A stretch of DNA of 6,237 bases from Nitrospiraceae bacterium (GTDB taxonomy: Bacteria; Nitrospirota; Nitrospiria; Nitrospirales; Nitrospiraceae): contig SYGW01000018.1 of NCBI GenBank assembly GCA_005800255.1, positions 1-6,237 of the forward strand, written 5' to 3'. Numbering within the stretch: the stretch's first letter is position 1; every line of letters starts with the position of its first letter. Of the stretch, positions 1 through 5,354 are shown piece by piece. A program made the translations under genes and the position numbers. Under the pieces are notes generated by a model, which saw nothing but the letters and a program-made list of their open reading frames with translations, ran no database searches and was not told the DNA's origin.

Positions 1-313
1 AGGACCGCAGCTGGCCGTAGGAGATCTGCTGGAGAACTCGCCAGACCTTCCGCTGAAAACTCGTCCCTCGTGACAGGTCCAGCAGCAGATCGAACGATGT
101 TCGTGTGCCCGCCAGATAATCGGTCAGTTGCGTCCGCGCTTGACGCAATCGCGGAGAAGCCTGGCCGGCCGGCAGTTCGAGCGAGCCAAGGTGCAACTCG
201 GACAGGACGGCCCGGCGGGAGACCTTCGGCAAGACCAGGGCATCGATCCCCTTCGCCGTTTCCGACAAAGCCATCCAGCCCCACCGTGATTTGAAGATAA
301 TCGCCCGGCTCAT
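1..313 (-). CDS. ogt: Methylated-DNA--protein-cysteine methyltransferase (MGMT/Ogt family), N-terminal part, cut by the left window edge
   Basis: Members of this family repair O6-alkylguanine in DNA by moving the alkyl group to a cysteine of the protein itself, in the cytoplasm. The visible 104 residues start at the ATG at 313. They contain the stretch FDLLLDLSRGTSFQRKVWRV (residues 74-93) followed by LQQISYGQLRS, which matches the family pattern GTxFQxxVWxxLxxIPYGxxRSY at the start of the methyltransferase domain. The catalytic PCHRV motif would lie past residue 104, outside the window, so activity cannot be judged. The start is supported by GAGG at 320-323, six bases upstream. This site overlaps the murJ stop codon, and only 8 bp separate the two genes, so the gene is probably translated together with murJ. 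The first ~70 residues are the poorly conserved N-terminal domain. Family assignment is firm; the choice of symbol (ogt rather than another MGMT name) is loose. Confidence 0.88.
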   Translation of the reverse strand, partial: MSRAIIFKSRWGWMALSETAKGIDALVLPKVSRRAVLSELHLGSLELPAGQASPRLRQARTQLTDYLAGTRTSFDLLLDLSRGTSFQRKVWRVLQQISYGQLRS

Positions 314-319
314 ATGGGA

Positions 320-323
320 CCTC
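320..323 (-). promoter_or_regulatory. Ribosome binding site of ogt overlapping the murJ stop codon
   Basis: On the minus strand the bases TGAGG run from the murJ stop codon (TGA, 324-322) into a GAGG Shine-Dalgarno core, six bases before the ogt ATG at 313. The overlap suggests ribosomes finishing murJ can reinitiate on ogt. Confidence 0.6.
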
Positions 324-1938
324 AGCGGCCGATGACTCGACCGAGTTTTTTTCGCACCATGCCCCAGACCAAACCCAGTTCTTCCGACCGTAGCAAGGCA
401 TGGACTCCCAAATAGCCGCTCACGCTCAATCCGATGGCCACAAAGAGCATCGCCGATTTTTCCGTCCATGCACCCGGCTGCGTCCAGATCTCTGCCGCTG
501 CCACCCAGGCACAGATCAGGACCAGGGGCACGGAGGCGAAGAGTACGCGCAATGACGATCGGCCCACGGAACTCCACTCGATGCCGCCCAACCGACGGTG
601 CAGCACCGCGACCAGAATGCCTCCGTTCACCATCGCCGCTAGAGCTGTGGCCAGGGCCAAGCCTGCCGCGCCAAGCGAAGACATCAGCAGCAGCGAGAAG
701 ACGAGATTGGAGATCACGGCAATCGCCGCGGAGATGGCGGGCGTACGCGTGTCTTGCAGCGAGTAAAAAGCCGACACAATAATGCGGACGCTTCCGAAGG
801 CCCAGAGGCCAACGGCGTAACAGAGCACCGCCAACGACGTCTCGACCGTATCGTGCGAGGTAAAGGTCCCATGCTCGAAGAACAGATGGACGATCGGCTG
901 GCGCAGGAGGATCAGGCCCAGCATCGCCGGCAAAATGATAAAGAGGATCATGCGCAGGCCGAATCCCACCGTCGTCCGCAACTCATCCAAGGCCCCACGC
1001 GCCGCCTGCGCCGAGAGAGTCGGTAAAATCGCCGTAGCCAATGCCACGCCGAAAATTCCGAGCGGAAACTGAATCAACCTCATGCCGTAAAAAAGATAGG
1101 TCGGCCCGCCCGCAAAGAAGGAGGCCAGGATCGTGCTCACGGTAATGTTGATCTGCGTCACGGAAAGACCGAGGAGCGACGGCACCATCAGCCGGCCAAT
1201 CCGTCTCACGCCAGGATGGCCCGGCGCAAACCGGAATCCGAACAGCAGGCCCCGCCGCTGCAAGCCCGGCAGCTGCATGGCGAACTGCGCCATACCTCCT
1301 GCCACAACCCCGATGGCTACGCCGAGGATCGGCTCCGACATCACGGGCGACAGAAAAAAGGCGCAACCGATGATCACGATATTGAAGAACACCGGCGAGA
1401 AGGCCGGCGCGGCAAAGGCGCGCATGGAATTCAGAATGCCCATCGCCAGCGCAGCCAGGCTGATAAAGATCAGATAGGGAAACATGATCTGCGTGAGCAG
1501 CGTCGTCATGCCCAGCTTGGCCGGATCGCCGTGAAATCCCGGCGCCAGGAGCCACACGATTCCCGCGGCGGCGACAATGCCCAGAATGGTGACGCCGGTC
1601 ACGATCGTGAGCAATGTGGTAAAGACGGCGCTTGCCAGTTCCCAGGCGTCTCGTTTCGATTTGAGTGTCTGATATTCCGTGAAAACCGGGATGAAGGCAG
1701 AGGACATCGACCCTTCCGCAAATAATTCGCGCAGCAGGTTGGGCACGCGATAGGCGACAAAAAATGCGTCGGCCGCGGGCGTCGCGCCGAACAGCCCTGC
1801 CAGCACCATGTCGCGAATGAACCCAAGGATGCGGCTGGAAAACGTAGCCAAACCGATCAAGCCTGCCGCCTTGACCACCGAGCGAGTCTCGTCCTGCACG
1901 TTCGCGGGAGCTGGAGCGACAAGAGTGGGATCGGCCAT
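322..1938 (-). CDS. murJ: Lipid II flippase MurJ (MVF/MviN family)
   Basis: MurJ moves the peptidoglycan precursor lipid II from the inner to the outer face of the cytoplasmic membrane. The 538-residue protein is almost entirely hydrophobic segments, consistent with the 14-helix MOP-superfamily fold. The N-terminal signature is clear: FSSRILGFIRD (residues 33-43), then ATPAADAFFVAYRVPNLLR (52-70) and FAEGSMSSAFIPVF. By motif alignment with E. coli MurJ, Arg36, Arg42, Asp57, Arg70 and Arg287 (in MRLIQFPLGIFG) correspond to its functionally important Arg18, Arg24, Asp39, Arg52 and Arg270, so the central cavity looks intact. An ~18-residue hydrophilic extension precedes the first helix compared with E. 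coli. The ATG at 1938 has no good Shine-Dalgarno sequence; GTG codons at residues 14 and 21 are alternatives but no better supported. The gene follows a TPM gene by 49 bp and is coupled to ogt downstream. Confidence 0.97.
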   Translation of the reverse strand: MADPTLVAPAPANVQDETRSVVKAAGLIGLATFSSRILGFIRDMVLAGLFGATPAADAFFVAYRVPNLLRELFAEGSMSSAFIPVFTEYQTLKSKRDAWELASAVFTTLLTIVTGVTILGIVAAAGIVWLLAPGFHGDPAKLGMTTLLTQIMFPYLIFISLAALAMGILNSMRAFAAPAFSPVFFNIVIIGCAFFLSPVMSEPILGVAIGVVAGGMAQFAMQLPGLQRRGLLFGFRFAPGHPGVRRIGRLMVPSLLGLSVTQINITVSTILASFFAGGPTYLFYGMRLIQFPLGIFGVALATAILPTLSAQAARGALDELRTTVGFGLRMILFIILPAMLGLILLRQPIVHLFFEHGTFTSHDTVETSLAVLCYAVGLWAFGSVRIIVSAFYSLQDTRTPAISAAIAVISNLVFSLLLMSSLGAAGLALATALAAMVNGGILVAVLHRRLGGIEWSSVGRSSLRVLFASVPLVLICAWVAAAEIWTQPGAWTEKSAMLFVAIGLSVSGYLGVHALLRSEELGLVWGMVRKKLGRVIGR

Positions 1939-1987
1939 GGGTCGGGATTCTAGCGGAACCGCATCAGGCAGTCTATCGAACTCAGCA

Positions 1988-2635
1988 TTATGGCTCCTGA
2001 ATCAAGGAGTCGGACAGTTCGTTGGGGTTATCGCCGAACCCGGCAGGACTGACTTGTGCAAGGAGCGTCCCGCACGTGGCAATCGCCGCGCAGATGGCGT
2101 CGGTTGCTTGTCCGGTTTTGATACCCTCGACGATGCCGCCAACCACACCATCCCATGTGCCGGCAGGCACGTGATCGTTGATGCCCTTGTCCGCCAAGAC
2201 CTGCACCCGTCGCTCCAACAACGACACGAAAATCAACACGCCCGTCCGGCCTTGTGTCTGATGCAGCCCATGTTTGTAGAAGGCCTGCTCGGCGCGCAGG
2301 GCCACTTTATGCGCCAATCGTTCGCGTGACGTGACGAGACGGATGACCCTCGGAATCCTGCCAAGCCACTGCCCGAATCGATAGGATGCAACGACTGCCA
2401 GCAATAGCCAGCCAGCGTTGCCTGCATGCCAGCCCCAAGGCAGCCAATAGATCTCGATCGTCAGGAGCAGGGCCAGAGAGAGCAGGGCCAGCATGAGCCC
2501 CGTCCGATAACCTGCTTCGCGATACCGGGCCGAGGCCGGAACGATCATCGGCACGATCTCGCCCTTCGTGACCAACTCGGCCTGTCGAACGGCCTGGCTG
2601 ATCCGTTGCTGCTCCGCGTCTGTGAGAGGTTTCAT
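1988..2635 (-). CDS. TPM-domain membrane protein (second TPM gene of the cluster)
   Basis: The 215-residue protein belongs to the TPM_phosphatase family (named from TLP18.3/Psb32/MOLO-1). The biochemical role of bacterial members is poorly known; plant TLP18.3 has weak phosphatase activity and acts in photosystem II repair. The N-terminal segment LTDAEQQRISQAVRQAE...GEIVPMIV (residues 4-32) matches the beginning of a TPM domain. It is followed by two hydrophobic helices (about 45-62 and 75-92), and the rest of the domain resumes with AEQAFYKHGLHQTQGRTGVLIFVSLLERRVQVLADKGI (115-152). The domain is thus interrupted by a membrane hairpin, which I have seen described for this subfamily. There is no signal peptide. 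The ATG at 2635 is chosen over the TTG and GTG just before it because GGGAG at 2643-2647 lies seven bases upstream. Its first base is the last base of the preceding stop codon (TGATG), implying translational coupling. Confidence 0.85.
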   Translation of the reverse strand: MKPLTDAEQQRISQAVRQAELVTKGEIVPMIVPASARYREAGYRTGLMLALLSLALLLTIEIYWLPWGWHAGNAGWLLLAVVASYRFGQWLGRIPRVIRLVTSRERLAHKVALRAEQAFYKHGLHQTQGRTGVLIFVSLLERRVQVLADKGINDHVPAGTWDGVVGGIVEGIKTGQATDAICAAIATCGTLLAQVSPAGFGDNPNELSDSLIQEP

Positions 2636-3516
2636 CACCAATCTCCCGAGGCGCCGCCGCCACCGAATCCCCCGCCCCCGCCGCTAAATCCACCGCCACC
2701 GAATGAGTCGCCGAACCCGCCGCTCGGTCCCATCATGATCCCCTCTCCCCATCCTCCGCCCTGACCGCGGCCCGCTTGGAGGATAAGCCACAGTAAAAAG
2801 GCCGTCGCTCCGGCTGCCGCGAGCCCCAGCCCAAGGCTCGCAGACTGTGCGATGAGGAAGGCGAGCAGGCCTCCGAGCAGCGCGCGTGACCGTTGCAGTC
2901 CATGGCTCAGGACGAGGCCGGCCAAGGTCCCGACCACGATCCCGACGATCAGATACTCGAACGAGGTCGCCCGGCCAGGCGCGTGACCCGGCAACACCTC
3001 TTCCGCTTTGTAGGTGCCCTCAATCGTGCCCAGAATGGCCTGGACTCCGACAGTGATGCCGCCCGGCAAATCGCCTGCGCGAAAATGCGGCACGATTTCC
3101 TGACGAATGATGTGCGCGGAACGGAGGTCCGTCAAAATGCCTTCGAGGCCATAGCCCACTTCGATGCGGACCTTGCGCTCACGCAGGGCCACGAGCAGCA
3201 GCACGCCGTTATCGGTCCCCTTCTGCCCGAGCTTCCAAGTGGTGCTGACGAGATGAGAAAAGGATTCGATCGGTTCCCCTTCAAGCAAAGGCAGAATCAG
3301 CACGACAACTTGATTGCCGGTCTTCGTTTCGTGGGCTTCGAGATCATGGGCGAGCGACGCGGAAACTTCAGCCGGTAATACCTGCGCGAGATCTACAACA
3401 CAGCCCGTAAGCGCAGGCACCTCAAGCGCGAAGGACGGAGAGGTGAAGACTGAACCTAGAGATACAGCACCGCCGAGAATGACACGAACCATCAATTGTC
3501 GAAAATTGCCCCTCAT
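2635..3516 (-). CDS. Secreted, membrane-anchored TPM-domain protein with Gly-rich C-terminal tail (YgcG-like)
   Basis: The 293-residue protein has the classic YgcG-like order. A signal peptide (residues 1-30, positively charged start, hydrophobic core, likely cleavage after SFA) is followed by a TPM domain of about residues 34-165, with VVDLAQVLP at its start, NGVLLLVALRERKVRIEVGYGLEGILTD in the core and HFRAGDLPGGI near the end. Hydrophobic segments at about 188-204 and 213-247 follow, then a tail (250-293) dominated by Gly with Phe and Ser, ending SGDW. The domain should face the periplasm. Precise function is unknown; family members recur next to LemA genes, as here. The ATG at 3516 is supported by GAGG at 3523-3526, six bases upstream. 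On the plus strand the tail gives a strongly C-rich tract (about 2650-2760), which is coding low complexity rather than a separate repeat element. The stop overlaps the next gene's start by one base. Confidence 0.9.
   Translation of the reverse strand: MRGNFRQLMVRVILGGAVSLGSVFTSPSFALEVPALTGCVVDLAQVLPAEVSASLAHDLEAHETKTGNQVVVLILPLLEGEPIESFSHLVSTTWKLGQKGTDNGVLLLVALRERKVRIEVGYGLEGILTDLRSAHIIRQEIVPHFRAGDLPGGITVGVQAILGTIEGTYKAEEVLPGHAPGRATSFEYLIVGIVVGTLAGLVLSHGLQRSRALLGGLLAFLIAQSASLGLGLAAAGATAFLLWLILQAGRGQGGGWGEGIMMGPSGGFGDSFGGGGFSGGGGGFGGGGASGDW
2643..2647 (-). promoter_or_regulatory. Ribosome binding site that fixes the start of the second TPM gene
   Basis: Minus-strand GGGAG, seven bases before the ATG at 2635, lies inside the last codons of the upstream TPM gene. 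In-frame TTG (2641) and GTG (2638) codons sit too close to it, so the ATG is the likely start. Confidence 0.6.
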
Positions 3517-3557
3517 ATTAAACCTCAGCTGAGCAGGAGGCGAAAAGCTCTGCGCAG

Positions 3558-3675
3558 GATGCTCAAAAAGCCTGTTCGGCAGGCCGCAGGCGAGTCGAAG
3601 CCGGAGGCGTACCCTCAGGCATACGTTGAGGATTTCGATGAACCGAGAACGACGCTGTCGGAATTTTTGAACATC
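3558..3675. repeat. 118-bp imperfect palindromic intergenic repeat (REP/MITE-like)
   Basis: The element begins GATGCTCAAAAAG and ends with the inverted counterpart TTTTTGAACATC. Comparing the left half with the reverse complement of the right half without any gap gives matches at the same distance from each end: 11 of the first 12 bases, TCGAA at bases 38-42 and CGTA at bases 51-54. The whole unit is therefore a symmetric, decayed palindrome able to form a long hairpin. It fills most of the 162-bp space between lemA (stop at 3679) and the first TPM gene, ending three bases past the lemA stop. It has no protein-coding appearance. I recall very similar sequences repeated many times between genes in Nitrospira genomes, but only one copy is in this window, so repetitiveness is from memory and not shown here. 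Confidence 0.7.
3565..3584 (-). terminator. Terminator-like hairpin inside the palindromic repeat
   Basis: Read on the minus strand, GCCTG (3584-3580) and CAGGC (3574-3570) pair around a five-base loop and are followed directly by five T (3569-3565). This is the form of a weak intrinsic terminator, downstream of lemA and upstream of the TPM genes. The stem is only 5 bp, so partial termination (attenuation) or no effect are both possible. Confidence 0.4.
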
Positions 3676-3678
3676 TTA

Positions 3679-4278
3679 CTAAAACTTCACCTCGGGCGGC
3701 TTGGCCACCGCCTTCTCATCCGCCACGGTGAAATTCGGCTTCTCTTCCAGGTGCAGCAAGAACTTGGCCGTCAGGTTTGTGGGGAAATACCGGACGCCTT
3801 TGTTGTACTCCGCCACTTTTTCGATGTAGCGCTTGCGCGCGACGGCGATGCGATTCTCCGTCCCTTCGAGTTGGCTCTGGAGATCGCGAAAATTCTGGTC
3901 GGCTTTCAAATTCGGATAATTCTCCGCAATCGCAATCAGGCGGCCTAACGATGAGCTGAGATTGGCCTGCGCCTCTTGAAATTGCTCGAACGCGGCCGGA
4001 TCTTTCAACGTATCAGGCGTCACTTGAATCCCGGTCGCCTGCGCGCGCGCCTGCACCACTCCCTCGAGCGTCTCTTTTTCGTGTTCGGCATAGCCCTTGA
4101 CGGTGGCCACCAGATTCGGAATCAAATCGGCCCGCCGCTGATACTGATTGACAACTTCGCTCCAGGCGGCCTTCGTGTCTTCGTCTAATCCCTGAAGGTC
4201 GTTGTACCCGCAGCCTGAAAGGCCTGTAAACAGAACGGCGATTGCGATGGTAGCGAATACCGAGATGCGACGGCTCAT
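3679..4278 (-). CDS. lemA: LemA-family lipoprotein
   Basis: The 199-residue protein has a short signal peptide ending in the lipobox LSGC, with lipidated Cys23. The +2 residue is Gly rather than Asp, which by the E. coli rule would favour the outer membrane. Most LemA proteins use an N-terminal membrane helix, so the lipoprotein form is one of the known variants. Family signatures are strong: YNDLQGLDEDTKAAWSEVVN (25-44), YQRRADLIPNLVATVKGYAEHE (46-67), NYPNLKADQNFRDLQSQLEG (120-139), TENRIAVARKRYIEKVAEYN (140-159) and FPTNLTAKF (165-173). The fold is predicted to be a mostly helical bundle with an envelope role that is not well defined. The start at 4278 has a near-perfect Shine-Dalgarno, AAGGAGG at 4285-4291, six bases upstream. 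LemA commonly neighbours TPM-domain genes, as it does here. No clear sigma-70 promoter was found in the 96 bp upstream. Confidence 0.95.
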   Translation of the reverse strand: MSRRISVFATIAIAVLFTGLSGCGYNDLQGLDEDTKAAWSEVVNQYQRRADLIPNLVATVKGYAEHEKETLEGVVQARAQATGIQVTPDTLKDPAAFEQFQEAQANLSSSLGRLIAIAENYPNLKADQNFRDLQSQLEGTENRIAVARKRYIEKVAEYNKGVRYFPTNLTAKFLLHLEEKPNFTVADEKAVAKPPEVKF

Positions 4279-4315
4279 AGTGGTCCTCCTTCGACGTGCC
4301 TGCGCGGTCTGTAGC

Positions 4316-4327
4316 GCAGGATCCTGC
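4316..4327. promoter_or_regulatory. 12-bp perfect palindrome upstream of lemA
   Basis: GCAGGATCCTGC is its own reverse complement. It lies 38 bp upstream of the lemA start in the divergent region between lemA and the 101-aa plus-strand gene. It may be an operator or a chance palindrome; no regulator is identified. Confidence 0.3.
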
Positions 4328-4342
4328 TCATGCTATCATGAG
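4327..4342. promoter_or_regulatory. Inverted repeat CTCATG-N4-CATGAG in the divergent intergenic region
   Basis: Two perfect 6-bp arms (4327-4332 and 4337-4342) flank CTAT. The site directly adjoins the 12-bp palindrome and overlaps a Fur-box-like sequence. Its position between divergent genes makes a regulator-binding site plausible, but the evidence is symmetry alone. Confidence 0.35.
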
Positions 4343-4353
4343 AATTGTCATTA
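4339..4353 (+). promoter_or_regulatory. Weak Fur-box-like site
   Basis: TGAGAATTGTCATTA matches 11 of 15 positions of the 7-1-7 Fur consensus TGATAATGATTATCA, with a good left half (TGAGAAT) and a poor right half. It lies 21 bp before the ATG of the plus-strand gene and overlaps a TATGAT hexamer (4352-4357) that resembles a -10 box but lacks a matching -35. Neither neighbouring gene has an obvious link to iron, so this is only a candidate. Confidence 0.25.
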
Positions 4354-4374
4354 TGATACGAGGGTACAACGTCG

Positions 4375-4680
4375 ATGTCGCTTGAGCGCTCTTCACATAT
4401 GCCCGGCGGATTTCAGATCCGGCATCGCACCCTCGGTATCTACCAGGGGAGTGCGATCGAGCTGGCCTTTTGGCACCCCTCGTCCGGGATGCCGGAATAT
4501 GGGCTCTGCCGGTTCGCCACGAAGGAAAAGGCGGAATCCTATCGCGCCTATCTCTGCTCCTCAACCTGCCCGGAGGCGCTCGAGGAGCAAGACCTCGCCA
4601 TTGAAGCCTACGACCTCGCCGCACATGAGGAGCTGCTCAGCGAGCATCCGCTGCACTCTGCCTGGGAAACACCCCTCTAG
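4375..4680 (+). CDS. Small hypothetical protein, 101 aa
   Basis: I do not recognise a named family. The protein is soluble, with no signal peptide or membrane helix. It is acidic in its C-terminal half (EALEEQDLAIEAYDLAAHEELLSEH, residues 63-87) and has an N-terminal part with aromatic and Gly residues (FQIRHRTLGIYQGSAIELAF). Three cysteines (45, 56, 60) are present without a clear metal-binding arrangement. Amino-acid composition is balanced, unlike the Arg/Pro/Ala-rich shadow frames, which supports it being real. It is the only plus-strand gene, divergent from lemA and convergent with the PilZ gene, with 21 bp between stops. The ATG at 4375 has a GAGGG ten bases upstream, a long spacing; Met9 (ATG at 4399) is an alternative start and fits a more usual leader length. 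I vaguely associate similar ~100-aa proteins with Nitrospira, without certainty. Confidence 0.65.
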   Translation: MSLERSSHMPGGFQIRHRTLGIYQGSAIELAFWHPSSGMPEYGLCRFATKEKAESYRAYLCSSTCPEALEEQDLAIEAYDLAAHEELLSEHPLHSAWETPL

Positions 4681-4701
4681 CAGGTGCAAATTCGCGGCGG
4701 C

Positions 4702-5217
4702 CTACGCGGCGACAGTAGTATTGAACGATGATTTATCCGAAAGATCGGCGTGGGCTTGGGCGAAGGCCAACAGGCGTTTATTCTCTTGGGCGCCTCGCAG
4801 GAACTTGAACCCGATGCCGCGAGTGCTCACGGAGCGGACGATCGCGGCGACTTCAAGGGGCGGCTCCCCTTCGCCAAGCGACAATTGTAGATAGAAGATA
4901 TCGTCCGTATGGACCTGGTCTCGCTTTGAATGACACAGCCGCCCATCGACAGATCGAGCACCGTTCCCTCACCGCGGACTTTGCCCCCGGAAAACGAGGG
5001 ATAGAGCCGCACGGGAATCCGGAGATGTTGTCGCCGGTCGATCAGGTGAATGGAATGGTCCAGCCAGAAACGGAGCGACAGAAAGCGGTGGCTGCACGAG
5101 GGGGCAGCGGAACGGCGCCGCAAAAAAGAAGGAGGAAAGATGCTCCCGTAGCGATTGCGGGTGAGACCGCAAGACGCCCTCCTTCTGACACCATGGGCAG
5201 CTTAAAATGTGACCCAT
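4702..5217 (-). pseudogene. Zinc-ribbon + PilZ-domain protein gene, disrupted by two compensating frameshifts
   Basis: PilZ domains bind cyclic di-GMP. As written, translation from the ATG at 5217 leaves the true frame at about 5097 and stops at 4969 after 82 residues. Removing one base at 5097 and adding one near 4917-4922 restores a continuous 171-residue protein ending at 4702. It then carries CPWC (Cys7, Cys10) and CPLC (Cys38, Cys41), a likely zinc ribbon; the PilZ motif RRQHLR (61-66, bases 5019-5036), fitting RxxxR; DLSMGG (88-93, bases 4938-4955), fitting D/NxSxxG; and the C-terminal strands around AAIVRSVSTRGIGFKFL. The fourth cysteine appears only after the repair, which strongly supports it. 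Because the two shifts cancel, the ends are in one frame. The start at 5217 has AGGGG just upstream; an in-frame ATG at 5358 overlaps the stop of the upstream oxidoreductase gene (ATGA) and would add 47 residues. Assembly error and true decay are both possible. Confidence 0.85.
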
Positions 5218-5279
5218 CGTCCCCTGCTCTCTCGTTCCCCCGCTCGAACCGACCGACGGACCGAGCCCGTTCCTCTCCA

Positions 5280-5307
5280 CGGATAGACGATCCCCCCTTT
5301 CTGTCAA
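5280..5307 (-). promoter_or_regulatory. Possible sigma-70 promoter for the PilZ gene
   Basis: On the minus strand a perfect TTGACA (5307-5302) is followed after 16 bp by TATCCG (5285-5280), which keeps only three of six consensus -10 bases. It would give a leader of roughly 55 bases before the ATG at 5217. The -10 box is poor, so confidence is low. The 137-bp gap it lies in (5218-5354) also holds an imperfect stem at 5242-5266 without a T tract and nothing else I recognise. Confidence 0.3.
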
Positions 5308-5354
5308 GAAAACGAGAGTTCCCCGCACATCTTCCGTGACAAGAAACCTGTTGC

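Noticed and set aside
1808..2329. 173-aa plus-strand open frame
   Set aside because: It is antisense to the murJ N-terminus and the TPM C-terminus, both well supported by motifs; no domain signal of its own.
2650..2760. C-rich tract resembling a simple repeat
   Set aside because: It is the coding sequence of the Gly-rich tail normal for YgcG-like TPM proteins, so it needs no separate explanation.
3524..3533. CTCAGCTGAG palindrome overlapping the ribosome binding site of the first TPM gene
   Set aside because: A 10-bp palindrome with no room for a loop cannot form a stable hairpin, and palindromes this short occur by chance in a window of this size.
3496..3948. 150-aa plus-strand open frame running through the repeat and into lemA
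   Set aside because: It crosses the palindromic repeat and then lies antisense to the strongly conserved LemA C-terminus; it has no recognisable domain and is a shadow frame.
4202..4894. 230-aa plus-strand open frame
   Set aside because: It covers the lemA signal peptide region, the divergent spacer, the 101-aa gene in another frame and the PilZ gene antisense. Its composition is Arg/Ser/Pro-rich, typical of a shadow frame in GC-rich DNA.
4916..4970. Programmed ribosomal frameshifting in the PilZ gene
   Set aside because: There is no slippery heptamer at either shift, and two opposite shifts would be needed in one mRNA; indels or sequencing errors are simpler.
5242..5266. Imperfect inverted repeat GCTCG...CGAGC between the oxidoreductase and PilZ genes
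   Set aside because: The stem is short and interrupted by mismatches, with no T tract on either strand, so it is not a convincing terminator.
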